Positions 42,971-51,379 of a stretch of 64,000 bases of DNA are shown piece by piece; position 1 is the first letter of the stretch, and every line of letters starts with the position of its first letter. A program made the position numbers and the translations under genes. Origin of the DNA: Hymenobacter negativus (lineage in GTDB: Bacteria; Bacteroidota; Bacteroidia; Cytophagales; Hymenobacteraceae); the NCBI RefSeq assembly GCF_016056375.1, contig NZ_JAEDAE010000007.1:1-64000 (forward strand), written 5' to 3'. The notes beneath the pieces were generated by a model. The model saw nothing but the letters and a program-made list of their open reading frames with translations. It did no database searches and had not been told where the DNA came from.

Positions 42971-44371
42971 ATGTCCGCACCTACTCTGCAGCGCCGTCTC
43001 GGCCTGGTTCAAGCTACCGCCCTCAATATGATTGACATGGTGGGCATAGGCCCCTTTGTCACCCTGCCGCTCGTGATGGGTTTTATGGGGCCGAATTTCC
43101 TGCTGGCCTGGCTGGTGGGCGCGGCCCTGGCTTCGGTCGATGGCCTTATCTGGAGCGAGCTGGGCGCGGCCTATCCCGAAGCCGGCGGCAGCTACCGCTT
43201 CCTCAAATTGGCGTATGGCGAGCAGAAATGGGGGCGCTACATGTCGTTTCTCTACGTCTGGCAAACGCTCATTCAGTCGCCGCTGGTGCTGGCCTCCGGG
43301 GCCATTGGCTTCGCCCAATATTTCGGCTACCTCGTGCCGATGACCGAGTGGTGGCAGCCCAAGGCCGTGGCCGGCACGGTGGTTTTGCTGCTGATAATCC
43401 TGCTCTACCGCCGCATCGAGGACATTGGCAGGCTGGGCGTGGCCCTGTGGGTGGGCGTGCTGAGTCTCATGGGCTGGCTGATTTTCGGTGGCGTCACGCA
43501 CCCCAACCACCACGTCGATATACTGCCGGCGGGCGGTTTTTCGGCCTTGCCGGGCCTGTTAGTTTCGGCGGCTATGGGGCAGGCGGCGGTCAAAACCATT
43601 TATTCTTACCTCGGCTACTACAACGTATGCCACCTCGGGGCCGAAATCAAAGGGCCGGAGAAGGTAATTCCGCGCAGCATTTTCCTGAGCATTCTGGGCA
43701 TTGCGGCGCTGTATCTGCTCCTAAACTGGAGCGTGGGCACGGTCATCGGCTGGCAGGAAGTTCAGGGCTGGCAGGCCAGCGCCGGCGACAAGTCGCAGTT
43801 CATCATCAGCGTATTCATGGAGCGGCTGTACGGGCCCACCGCCGCCACCGTGGCCACGGCCATGGTGCTGCTGGTAGCGTTTGCGTCGCTGTTTGCGGTG
43901 CTGCTGGGCTACTCGCGCATCCCTTACGCAGCGGCGGCCGATGGCGAGTTTCTGCCCGTGTTCGGCAAGCTGCACCCCACCAAGCAATTCCCCTACATCT
44001 CGCTGCTGTTGCTGGGCGGCGTGGGCTTCGTGTTCAGTCTATTGTTTCGGCTGGGCGAGGTGATTTCGGCCATTTTGGCCATGCGCATTCTGGTGCAGTT
44101 CGTGGGCCAGGCCGTGGGCCTGATGCTGCTGCGGAAGCGGCGCGGCACGAGCGCGCTGCCGTTCAAGATGCCGCTCTACCCGCTGCCCGTCATTGTGGCC
44201 ATCATCGTGTGGCTGTTCGTGTTCGTGGGCATCGCGCCGGCCGAGGTGACGTGGGGCGGCGTGCACTTCAAACTCTATTTCCAGCTGGCCGCACTGGGCA
44301 TGATGGCGCTGGGCACGGCAGCCTTCCTGCTCTGGAGCCGGAGCTTGAAGCGCTGGCCGTTTGCGCAGTAG
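42971..44371 (+). CDS. APC-family amino acid permease
   Basis: A 466-residue inner-membrane transporter with about 12 helices. TM1 shows the broken-helix motif MIDMVGIGPFVTLPLVMGFM (GxG), TM2-3 region LIWSELGAAYPEAGGSYRF is the family signature, and TM6 is around GQAAVKTIYSYLGYYN. These fit the amino acid-polyamine-organocation superfamily; the substrate cannot be told. The start ATG at 42971 follows directly on an inverted repeat that may form part of the leader. Ended by a family-3 repeat. Confidence 0.9.
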   Translation: MSAPTLQRRLGLVQATALNMIDMVGIGPFVTLPLVMGFMGPNFLLAWLVGAALASVDGLIWSELGAAYPEAGGSYRFLKLAYGEQKWGRYMSFLYVWQTLIQSPLVLASGAIGFAQYFGYLVPMTEWWQPKAVAGTVVLLLIILLYRRIEDIGRLGVALWVGVLSLMGWLIFGGVTHPNHHVDILPAGGFSALPGLLVSAAMGQAAVKTIYSYLGYYNVCHLGAEIKGPEKVIPRSIFLSILGIAALYLLLNWSVGTVIGWQEVQGWQASAGDKSQFIISVFMERLYGPTAATVATAMVLLVAFASLFAVLLGYSRIPYAAAADGEFLPVFGKLHPTKQFPYISLLLLGGVGFVFSLLFRLGEVISAILAMRILVQFVGQAVGLMLLRKRRGTSALPFKMPLYPLPVIVAIIVWLFVFVGIAPAEVTWGGVHFKLYFQLAALGMMALGTAAFLLWSRSLKRWPFAQ

Positions 44372-44409
44372 GAAATGAATCCAGGAAGTTGATTGCAAAA
44401 ACAGCTAAT

Positions 44410-44492
44410 GTAGAGACGCATAATTGTGTCTTGTCGTCTGCATTACCTGCACAATTACTGTTCAACGACAAGACGCAATTATGCGTCTCTAC
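44410..44492. repeat. 28-bp inverted repeat, family 3
   Basis: Arms 44410-44437 and 44465-44492 differ at one position, loop 27 nt. Each arm contains GACGCATAATTGYGTC, a nested palindrome, as in the copy at 38953-39046. It lies between the convergent permease and DUF92 genes. Confidence 0.9.
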
Positions 44493-44534
44493 GCCGTTCT
44501 GGCGACTTCCTAAACGGCTTATTAACAATCGAAA

Positions 44535-45254
44535 CTAGCCCAGCCAATGCCCCAGCCCGCCGGCCACCATCGCCCCAGTCAGGGTATTGATGAAATTAAC
44601 CGCGTTGTTGCTCAGTACACCGCGCCGCTCCAGCGTCGCGCCCAGCACCGAGTCCATCAGGTTGCCGGCCGTGCCCGCCACTAGCAGCCAACCAAAGGCC
44701 AGCCCCCAGCCGAAGCCCAGGCAGTAAGTGGCCGCCAGCACTGCCGTGCCGGCCAGCCCCAGGGCCGTACCCTCTAGGCTTACCACGCCGTTGAGGCCGC
44801 GCGCATCGGGTCGTAGCGTGAGGATGTTGTAGTAGCGGCGGCCATACACGTTGCCCAACTCAGAGGATAAAGTGTCGGCGGTGGCGGCGGCGAAGCTACC
44901 GGCCAGCATGAACTGGACCAGCGGCGCAGCGGGTGGGTATTGCCAAGCCAGCAGGCCCAGTAAACCCGCCACGCCGGCATTGGCCACCACCTGGCCAGCA
45001 GTGCGGCGGCCTTTGTTTTCTTCGGCCAGCCCAAGGCGGCGCTTATCGGCCACGCGCCAGCCGGAAGCGGCGGTGCCCAGCCCGAAAAACAGAGCCAGCA
45101 GCGCCAGCCCCGTAAAGCCACTGCCGAGGTAAATCAACAGCCCCAGCGCCCCACCAGTGCCGGCAGCGGCCGTAGTCAGCTTGCCCGCACGCACGCTGTA
45201 AAACATGCCTGAGCCGAGCAACAACGATACCAAGCCAAGCCGGAATACATCCAT
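44535..45254 (-). CDS. DUF92 family membrane protein
   Basis: A 239-residue protein with about six helices. Family-type motifs: AGKLTTAAAGTGGALGLLIY, ENKGRRTAGQVVANAGVAGL, ATADTLSSELGNVYG and GNLMDSVLGATLE. DUF92 proteins are widespread; plant relatives include the chloroplast phytyl-phosphate kinase VTE6, so a prenyl or lipid alcohol kinase role is possible but unproven. The ATG overlaps the last base of the GNAT stop codon (TAATG), giving an operon hemB-GNAT-DUF92. Confidence 0.88.
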   Translation of the reverse strand: MDVFRLGLVSLLLGSGMFYSVRAGKLTTAAAGTGGALGLLIYLGSGFTGLALLALFFGLGTAASGWRVADKRRLGLAEENKGRRTAGQVVANAGVAGLLGLLAWQYPPAAPLVQFMLAGSFAAATADTLSSELGNVYGRRYYNILTLRPDARGLNGVVSLEGTALGLAGTAVLAATYCLGFGWGLAFGWLLVAGTAGNLMDSVLGATLERRGVLSNNAVNFINTLTGAMVAGGLGHWLG

Positions 45255-45772
45255 TACCCCAGCCGCTTCTCGTAGCAAAAGAACCGCAGACCCGGCCGAA
45301 ACGCCAGCGTAATCTCGCCCGCAAACCGGTAGCCCAGCTTTGGAAACAGCCGCTGCGTGGCCGCGTTTTCCGAGTTGGTATCCACACGCAATGTCCTCAA
45401 ACCCTGCGCCACGGCCTGCCGCTCGGCTTCGGCCATTAGCGCCAGCGCCACGCCTTTACCCTGGGTGGCGGGGTCCACGGCCAAACGGTGCGTGACGAGG
45501 GCGGGCTCGGTCACGTCCCAGTCGGCCTGAGCGTATTCGGCGTCCTGGTCCTGGGTGAGGGCAGCTACGCCGGCCACCGCACCATCCAATTCGGCCACCC
45601 AGAGGTGATTTTGCGCGATGTCCGCCGTAAACACGGCCTCGTTTGGGTAATCGGCCGACCATTGGAAATTACCGCTGGCCTGCATCAGCGGCACCACCCG
45701 CCGCACCAGGTCCAGAATGGCAGGCACATCGGCCAGAGTGGCGCGGCGGGTGGTGAGCATATTCGTAGCCAA
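45254..45772 (-). CDS. GNAT-family N-acetyltransferase
   Basis: A 172-residue acetyl-CoA-dependent transferase. N-terminal LTTRRATLADVPAILDLV, the substrate-strand region LWVAELDGAVAGVAALT, and motif A HRLAVDPATQGKGVALALMA (Q/RxxGxG/A type CoA loop), then LRVDTNSENAATQRLFPKLG, a typical last segment. The acceptor is unknown. It lies 4 nt after hemB and overlaps DUF92 by one base, so it is translated from the hemB transcript. Confidence 0.9.
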   Translation of the reverse strand: MATNMLTTRRATLADVPAILDLVRRVVPLMQASGNFQWSADYPNEAVFTADIAQNHLWVAELDGAVAGVAALTQDQDAEYAQADWDVTEPALVTHRLAVDPATQGKGVALALMAEAERQAVAQGLRTLRVDTNSENAATQRLFPKLGYRFAGEITLAFRPGLRFFCYEKRLG

Positions 45773-45776
45773 TTGA

Positions 45777-46763
45777 TTAGCCCCGACGCAGCACAGCGGC
45801 TGCTTCCTTGGCGAAGTAGGTCAGAATCGCATCGGCCCCGGCCCGTTTGATGCTGGTGAGCACCTCCATCATCGTGCGCTCGCCATCAACCCAGCCATTT
45901 TGGGCGGCAGCTTTAATCATGGCGTACTCGCCGCTCACGTTGTAGGCCGTCACGGGCAGGTGGGTGTGGTTTTTTACTTCCCGAATGATGTCGAGGTAGC
46001 TAAGCGCAGGCTTTATCATCACCATATCCGCGCCTTCGGCTTCGTCCAGCGCCAGCTCGCGCAGGGCCTCAAGCCGGTTGGCAGGGTTCATCTGGTAGCT
46101 TTTCTTGTCGCCTTTCTTGGGGGCCGACGACAGCGCATCGCGGAACGGGCCATAGAACGCCGACGCATACTTGGCCGTGTAGCTCATGATGCTGACGTGT
46201 GAGAAGCCATTCTCATCCAACACCCGCCGAATCCAGGCCACGCGGCCGTCCATCATGTCGCTGGGGCCGATGATGTCAGCGCCGGCGCGGGCCTGCGCCA
46301 GGGCCATCTGGCCCAGCACTTCGAGGCTGGGGTCGTTGAGAATTTCGCCCGAATCGGGGTCCACCACGCCGTCGTGGCCGTCGGAACTATAGGGGTCCAT
46401 CGCCACATCAGTCATGATGACGACCTCCGGAAACTGGCGCTTGATATCGGCCACGGCTTTCAGGTACAGGCCTTCGAGGTTGGTGCTTTCGCGGGCCATC
46501 GGGTCCTTCAGCACCTCGTTGATGTTGGGGAAGGGCGCGAAGGCTTTCACGCCCAACTCCACGCACTGCCCGATTTCGTCAATCACGCGGTCGGCCGTGA
46601 AGCGCACGATGCCCGGCATCGACTTGATTTCCTCGGTTTTATTCTGGCCTTCGGTGATGAAGACGGGGTAGATGAAATCGTGGGCAGTGAGGCGGGTTTC
46701 CTGCACCATATCACGAATGACGGCGGACTTGCGGTTGCGGCGGGGGCGGTGGGTTGGGAGCAT
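45777..46763 (-). CDS. hemB: Porphobilinogen synthase (delta-aminolevulinate dehydratase)
   Basis: A 328-residue enzyme joining two 5-aminolevulinate molecules to porphobilinogen in haem synthesis. Schiff-base lysines are in MVMIKPALSYLDI and near SYTAKYASAFYGPFRDA. The metal region reads DVAMDPYSSDGHDG, with Asp in place of the Cys ligands of zinc enzymes, so this is the type that uses Mg2+ or monovalent ions. ATG at 46763 begins MLPTHRPRRNRKS, a normal HemB start. First gene of an operon with GNAT and DUF92. Confidence 0.97.
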   Translation of the reverse strand: MLPTHRPRRNRKSAVIRDMVQETRLTAHDFIYPVFITEGQNKTEEIKSMPGIVRFTADRVIDEIGQCVELGVKAFAPFPNINEVLKDPMARESTNLEGLYLKAVADIKRQFPEVVIMTDVAMDPYSSDGHDGVVDPDSGEILNDPSLEVLGQMALAQARAGADIIGPSDMMDGRVAWIRRVLDENGFSHVSIMSYTAKYASAFYGPFRDALSSAPKKGDKKSYQMNPANRLEALRELALDEAEGADMVMIKPALSYLDIIREVKNHTHLPVTAYNVSGEYAMIKAAAQNGWVDGERTMMEVLTSIKRAGADAILTYFAKEAAAVLRRG

Positions 46764-46862
46764 ATGGCGGGAGCCCAACGCTACCGCGCGGGCCGAAAAA
46801 TTTAGAAAAAAACGTTTGCTACAAAGCGAAATCAGCCTGCAAAGTTCGCCCGAAACCTCAAA

Positions 46863-47411
46863 CTACCGCCCAAACGGGTCGAGGTATGCCACCAGTACCG
46901 CCAGCGCCGCCAGCCCGCCCACGATTATCCAGCCCAGCCCGCCACCGCTCAAAATCAGCCCGACGGCGGCAATGGGCAGCACCACCAGCCCCAGCACGCC
47001 CAGCACCGTGGTGCCCAGGCCGGCCTCGGCCGTGGCGCGGGGCCGGGCCAGCAGCGGCCGGCGGTGCAGGGCCGTTCGGCGCATTACCGGGAGCGGGCTC
47101 GCTACCGCAGTTTGAGTTGACGCTAGCACTGGCGCAGAATGTCGCAAGGCGTGGCTTTGCTTCCGGGCAATAAGTGGCGAAGTGGCTGCCTGCACATCCT
47201 GTTGAGCGGTTGACGTAGCCGCGGGCACTGGGGCAGATTCTTGCGTGGCGGTCGTTGCTGCCGCCGGCTTCACCTCCCGCACCCGCCCCGGCATCGGCTG
47301 AAACGAGAAGCTGGGCCGGCTGCTCTGGCAGCCACTGGCCAGGCCGCCGGCTACCACCAGCAAAGCCAGCAAACGGGAGTGAAACAAACGAGGGCGCGTA
47401 GCAAAAAGCAT
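46863..47411 (-). CDS. Lipoprotein with C-terminal hydrophobic segments
   Basis: A 182-residue protein with a lipoprotein signal peptide (LLALLVVAGGLASGC, Cys acylated). The middle is Ala/Thr/Pro-rich and basic, with no recognisable domain; the end has two hydrophobic helices (TTVLGVLGLVVLPIAAVGLI and WIIVGGLAALAVLVAYL) and the sequence DPFGR. Similar tails with a YDPF-type end occur in short Bacteroidota membrane proteins. Function unknown. It stands alone upstream of hemB on the same strand. Confidence 0.7.
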   Translation of the reverse strand: MLFATRPRLFHSRLLALLVVAGGLASGCQSSRPSFSFQPMPGRVREVKPAAATTATQESAPVPAATSTAQQDVQAATSPLIARKQSHALRHSAPVLASTQTAVASPLPVMRRTALHRRPLLARPRATAEAGLGTTVLGVLGLVVLPIAAVGLILSGGGLGWIIVGGLAALAVLVAYLDPFGR

Positions 47412-47468
47412 AGTGAGAAGCCGGAGGTGAGGTCTGAGCAGGGCTGTACGAATATTAGCCGGTTTCCG

Positions 47469-48608
47469 CTACCCCGTGGCCAGCTTTTGCGCCGCCTGCC
47501 AGCCGATGCCCGCCCCCAGGGCCACGCCCATGCCGTTGCAGCGCACGGCGGCCAGCACGCCCGGCCGCACCCAGTCGATGATGGGCGCCAGCGCCGGCCC
47601 AAACCCCATCACCCCGCTCCAGCGGTAATCAATGCGTGTCTGCTGGCCGGGCAAAATCACCTCTCGCAGCAGGTTTTCAAGATAGTGCTGCACGGTGCGC
47701 GTGAGGCCAGGCGCGGTGGTTTCTTCGGCCGAGAAATCCAGGTTGCGCCCACCGCCGAGCAATACCCGGTGGTCGGGCAACTGGCGGAAATAAGCGTAGC
47801 CGTGGTCATAATGGAACGTGCCGGGAAGCTGCACGTCGGGCAGCGGCTCGGTCACCAGCACCTGACCGCGGCCGGGCGTCACGGCCAGCTCGGGCAGCAG
47901 TTCGGTGGCGAAGGCATTGGTGGCCAGCATTACTTGGCCGGCCGCCACGGTCGCGCCGTTGGCCAGGTGCAGGTGGTGGCCGGCGGGGATGCTTTCCACG
48001 TTTTCCACGGCGCAATTGGTAAGCACGGGCACATCGGCAGCCCAGGCGCGGGCCAGCAGGGCGCGCATCATGCGGCCGGCATCGAGGCTGCCTTCGTGCT
48101 CGTTTTTGAGCAGTGTGACCACGCCGCCAAAACCGAACTGCCCAGCCTCCGCACTGGCATCACGGAAGGTGCGGGCATGGCCAATCACCGGGGCCAACAA
48201 CACGTTGAAATAGTCGATTTTGTCGCGGCACTCGGCTGCCAGCCCGGCTTCTTCGTGCCGGAAAAGCTCGTAGCCACCCACCGGCCAGTAGTCCAGCGCG
48301 GTATCGCCCAGCAGCGCACGCAGCCGCGCCAGACCAGCCCAGCGGGCGGCCACTATAGCCTGCAAGTCGCCGCGCTTTTCCTGTTCTATCAATTCCGAAA
48401 TCGACCCAAAACACGCGAATCCGGCGTTTTTGGTCGAAGCACCGCTGGGCAGTGGGCCGCGTTCCAGCACTACCACGCGCCAGCTGGGCCGTTGCTGCTT
48501 GAGATAGATAGCCGCCGTGAGCCCCACCAGCCCCGCGCCGATGATGGCCACATCGGCCGGCCCGAAGAAGGACTGGTGCTCCCAATAGGAGAGGTTGGCG
48601 TTGGGCAT
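47469..48608 (-). CDS. FAD-dependent amine/amino-acid oxidase (DAO family)
   Basis: A 379-residue flavoprotein. FAD motif DVAIIGAGLVGLTAAIYLKQ near the N-terminus, STKNAGFACFGS in the position of the DAO RxxG loop, VMLATNAFATELLPEL in the middle and YRWSGVMGFGPALAPIIDW at the substrate end. The layout fits glycine/D-amino acid oxidases and related deaminating enzymes such as those of the puuB type; the substrate is not predicted. ATG at 48608. An inverted-repeat region lies upstream, before rocD on the same strand. Confidence 0.88.
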   Translation of the reverse strand: MPNANLSYWEHQSFFGPADVAIIGAGLVGLTAAIYLKQQRPSWRVVVLERGPLPSGASTKNAGFACFGSISELIEQEKRGDLQAIVAARWAGLARLRALLGDTALDYWPVGGYELFRHEEAGLAAECRDKIDYFNVLLAPVIGHARTFRDASAEAGQFGFGGVVTLLKNEHEGSLDAGRMMRALLARAWAADVPVLTNCAVENVESIPAGHHLHLANGATVAAGQVMLATNAFATELLPELAVTPGRGQVLVTEPLPDVQLPGTFHYDHGYAYFRQLPDHRVLLGGGRNLDFSAEETTAPGLTRTVQHYLENLLREVILPGQQTRIDYRWSGVMGFGPALAPIIDWVRPGVLAAVRCNGMGVALGAGIGWQAAQKLATG

Positions 48609-48620
48609 AAGAAAAACGTC

Positions 48621-48787
48621 TGTCATTGCGAGTGAAGCGCAGCGAAACGCGGCAATCCGTCCTCTCTTAGCGACCAGCCCTGAGATGTGACAATACTTTT
48701 TTCTAATCAGCAGCCTTAGTATTACACAGGATTGTCACATTGTCAGGTATTTACAGGGCATATTGCCGCATTCCACTCGCAATGACA
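48621..48787. repeat. Nested inverted repeat, family 1 subtype
   Basis: Three nested pairs: 48621-48634 with 48774-48787 (TGTCATTGCGAGTG), 48649-48656 with 48762-48769 (GCGGCAAT), and 48685-48694 with 48731-48740 (ATGTGACAAT). All are perfect. Together they can fold nearly the whole region between rocD and the DAO gene. Confidence 0.85.
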
Positions 48788-48795
48788 ACAGTTGA

Positions 48796-50049
48796 TTAAA
48801 ACGCCAGAATCACCTCCGCAATCACGTCGCAGGCTTCTTGCAACTGTGCCTCCGTAATCACCAGCGGCGGGGCGAAGCGGATGATGTCGCCGTGCGTAGG
48901 CTTGGCCAGCACACCGCGCTCCATCAGCGTTACGCACACGTCCCAGGCGGTGCGGCCGTCATCGGTGGGGTTGATGACCACGGCGTTGAGCAGGCCCTTG
49001 CCGCGCACCAGGTCCACTAGTTCGGGACGCTGGGCCTGCACTTGGCGCATCCGCTCGCGGAAGATTTCGCCCAGCGCAAACGCCTTTTCGGCCAATTTTT
49101 CCTCGGTTAGCACGTCCAGCGCGGCGCGCATCACGGCGCAGGCCAGCGGGTTGCCGCCAAACGTGGAGCCGTGCTGCCCGGGCTGAATGGTGAGCATGAT
49201 AACATCATTCGCCAGCACCGCCGACACCGGCATCACCCCCCCACTCAGCGCCTTGCCCAGGATGAGAATATCCGGGTCCACGCCTTCATAGTCGCAGGCC
49301 AGCATGCGGCCCGTGCGGCACAGCCCGGTCTGGATTTCATCGGCAATAAACAGCACGTTGTGCGCCTGGCAAATAGCCGCCGCCTGCTTCAAATACCCTT
49401 CCGACGGTACCATCACGCCCGCCTCGCCCTGAATGGGCTCCACCAGAAACGCGCACACGTGCGGCTCCTTCACGGCTTCTTCTAGGGCCGCCAAATCATC
49501 GTAAGGAACCACTTGGTAGCCGGGCATATACGGCCCGAAACCGCCCGTGCTGTCCCCGTCAGTACTAAAGGAAATAATGCCCGTGGTGCGTCCGTGAAAG
49601 TTGTGCTCGGCCACAATGATGCGGGCCATATTCGGCGCAATGCCCTTCTCCTGGTAGCCCCACTTGCGGGCCAGCTTCAGCGCGGTTTCCACGGCTTCGG
49701 CTCCGGAGTTCATCAGCAGCGCCTTGTCGTAGCCAAACAGCTCGCACAGCTGCTTTTCGGCCGCACCCAGTTGGTCATTAAAAAAAGCCCGCGACGTGAG
49801 CGTGAGCTGCTGGGCCTGCTTCGTGAGTGCACCAATAATGCGCGGGTGGCAATGCCCTTGGTTAACAGCTGAATAAGCCGAAAGAAAATCGAAATACTGC
49901 TTGCCGTCCACGTCCCACAGCAGCGGGCCTTCGCCGCGGCTCAGCACCACGGGCAGCGGGTGGTAGTTGTGGGCACCGTACTGGTCTTCGAGCTGCATGA
50001 GCTCGGCGGCGCGGCTGGACGTGGCGGTGGGGGAAGCGGTGACGGACAT
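48796..50049 (-). CDS. rocD: Ornithine-oxo-acid transaminase
   Basis: A 417-residue PLP enzyme converting ornithine and 2-oxoglutarate to glutamate semialdehyde and glutamate. Class-III features: [18 protein letters not shown] at the start (typical of OAT), [39 protein letters not shown] (Asp to pyridine N) and [18 protein letters not shown] with the Schiff-base Lys. The C-terminus matches OAT more than acetylornithine transaminases. It leads to proline or glutamate from arginine. It stands alone on the minus strand. Confidence 0.95.
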   Translation of the reverse strand: MSVTASPTATSSRAAELMQLEDQYGAHNYHPLPVVLSRGEGPLLWDVDGKQYFDFLSAYSAVNQGHCHPRIIGALTKQAQQLTLTSRAFFNDQLGAAEKQLCELFGYDKALLMNSGAEAVETALKLARKWGYQEKGIAPNMARIIVAEHNFHGRTTGIISFSTDGDSTGGFGPYMPGYQVVPYDDLAALEEAVKEPHVCAFLVEPIQGEAGVMVPSEGYLKQAAAICQAHNVLFIADEIQTGLCRTGRMLACDYEGVDPDILILGKALSGGVMPVSAVLANDVIMLTIQPGQHGSTFGGNPLACAVMRAALDVLTEEKLAEKAFALGEIFRERMRQVQAQRPELVDLVRGKGLLNAVVINPTDDGRTAWDVCVTLMERGVLAKPTHGDIIRFAPPLVITEAQLQEACDVIAEVILAF

Positions 50050-50111
50050 GGCAAGGGCGGGAATTGGTGAGGCCCGAAATTACGGATTTTCGCCCCGCCC
50101 GCCGTGCGGCC

Positions 50112-50624
50112 TTAACGCAGCCGCATCCCTTCTACTTGGTGCGCGGTGTCGGTGTAGCGGCCCACGTAGTTGCCTTCTTCACGGCCGCTGGCTCGCAACA
50201 GGGTCCAGTCCACCACGGCGGTTTCGGGGAAAGTTACCGGCGTAGGCTCGGCCGGAGTAGCCGAAGCGGCGGTGGTTTCGGGCAGCAGCAGCGCCTGCAC
50301 TGTGTTGCCGTGCCAGCCCAGCACCCGCGCCGACGCCTGCCGGAAGCTCGTGTCCGTCGCAATCACCCGCACCGACAGCAAAAACTGGTCGCCAATGGGC
50401 AGGCCCGCCAAAAATTTCTTCTTGGCCTGGGGCAGCGTACGCAGGGCCTCGCGCACCGGGTCGGCCAGGGCCGTTTCTTCGCGCGCCAGTGCCGGACGCA
50501 CCCCGGCCGGGGCCGTATCTGCCGTCAACACCACCGGCGTGGGAGCCTGAGCAACGGTGGGAAAGGCAAACAGTAGGGAGGCCCCTAGCAGGAGCGACAA
50601 TGTGAAACCGGTAGGCATTTTCAT
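50112..50624 (-). CDS. Exported protein of unknown function
   Basis: A 170-residue exported protein, ATG at 50624 with signal peptide GFTLSLLLGASLLFAFPTVA. The mature part has no motif I recognise; it ends RYTDTAHQVEGMRLR. It lies 62 nt upstream of rocD on the same strand and may share its transcript. Divergent from the DUF5522 gene. Confidence 0.68.
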   Translation of the reverse strand: MKMPTGFTLSLLLGASLLFAFPTVAQAPTPVVLTADTAPAGVRPALAREETALADPVREALRTLPQAKKKFLAGLPIGDQFLLSVRVIATDTSFRQASARVLGWHGNTVQALLLPETTAASATPAEPTPVTFPETAVVDWTLLRASGREEGNYVGRYTDTAHQVEGMRLR

Positions 50625-50704
50625 AGAATCGATTGCAAATTTCAGTAACACAAGGTACAACACCCCGGCCATTGAACGCCACCGGCTCTAACTTTGATTC
50701 ACCG

Positions 50705-50887
50705 ATGCCCGCTCCCGTTCCCCAGTCGCTCCAGCCCGGCGATTTTTACTACACGCCCGAAGGCTACCTCGTCTTCACCGAGCAGTACCACCGCCGCCGG
50801 GGCAGCTGCTGCCAGAGCGGCTGCCGCCACTGTCCCTGGAAATTTCGGCCCAAACCAGGCACTCAGGGCGCATCCGACGGGAAATAA
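50705..50887 (+). CDS. Cys-rich small protein, DUF5522
   Basis: A 60-residue protein. FYYTPEGYLVFTEQYHRRRG is followed by SCCQSGCRHCPWKF, a four-Cys, one-His cluster conserved in the DUF5522 family of small bacterial proteins. A metal or Fe-S site is plausible; function is unknown. ATG at 50705. It is followed by rpmB. Confidence 0.8.
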   Translation: MPAPVPQSLQPGDFYYTPEGYLVFTEQYHRRRGSCCQSGCRHCPWKFRPKPGTQGASDGK

Positions 50888-50897
50888 GGGCGGGGTG

Positions 50898-50929
50898 TTT
50901 GGTGAATGCCAGACTTTTGCCGATATTTG
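50898..50929 (+). promoter_or_regulatory. Probable rpmB promoter
   Basis: TTTG at 50898-50901, 20-nt spacer, GATATTTG at 50922-50929 (one mismatch to TAnnTTTG). It lies 45 nt before the rpmB start codon. Confidence 0.5.
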
Positions 50930-50973
50930 CGGCCCGTTTCCCTGCTTTGTAAATAATTTAACCCTCCGATATC

Positions 50974-51213
50974 ATGGCCCGTGTTTGTGATTTGACCGGC
51001 AAGCGTACCCGCGTTGGTAACAACGTTTCGCACGCTAACAACAAGACCAAGCGCAAGTTCTACCCGAACCTGCAGAAAAAGCGCTTCTACATCCCCGAGC
51101 AGGATGCTTGGGTGACCCTGAAAGTTGCTACGTCCACCATCCGCACCATCAACAAGAACGGCATCATGTCGGTCCTGAAGAAGGCCAAGGAGCAGGGCTT
51201 CATCGTTTACTAG
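50974..51213 (+). CDS. rpmB: Large ribosomal subunit protein bL28
   Basis: A 79-residue ribosomal protein. Start [20 protein letters not shown], then [19 protein letters not shown] and [19 protein letters not shown]. Full length for the Bacteroidota form. In related genomes bL28 and bL33 are next to each other; here the pepP gene lies between them. Followed by a 22-bp perfect hairpin. Confidence 0.97.
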   Translation: MARVCDLTGKRTRVGNNVSHANNKTKRKFYPNLQKKRFYIPEQDAWVTLKVATSTIRTINKNGIMSVLKKAKEQGFIVY

Positions 51214-51273
51214 ATTAAAGTGATGTTGCGGCGAAATGTTGGCTGAAAGGCTGATTCTTCGCTTCAAATTTTC

Positions 51274-51327
51274 AAAGCCAGCGCCGATACGGTTGTCTTT
51301 CCAGGCAACCGTATCGGCGCTGGCTTT
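51274..51327. terminator. 22-bp perfect hairpin after rpmB
   Basis: Arms 51274-51295 and 51306-51327 (AAAGCCAGCGCCGATACGGT plus TG) are perfect, loop 10 nt, with T-rich flank. It lies 60 nt after the rpmB stop and 52 nt before the aminopeptidase start; most probably a terminator. Confidence 0.8.
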
Positions 51328-51379
51328 GTCTGTTGGCCGCTACCTTGTCTGGTAATCTGATTGTTCCCGCCAAATCCTG

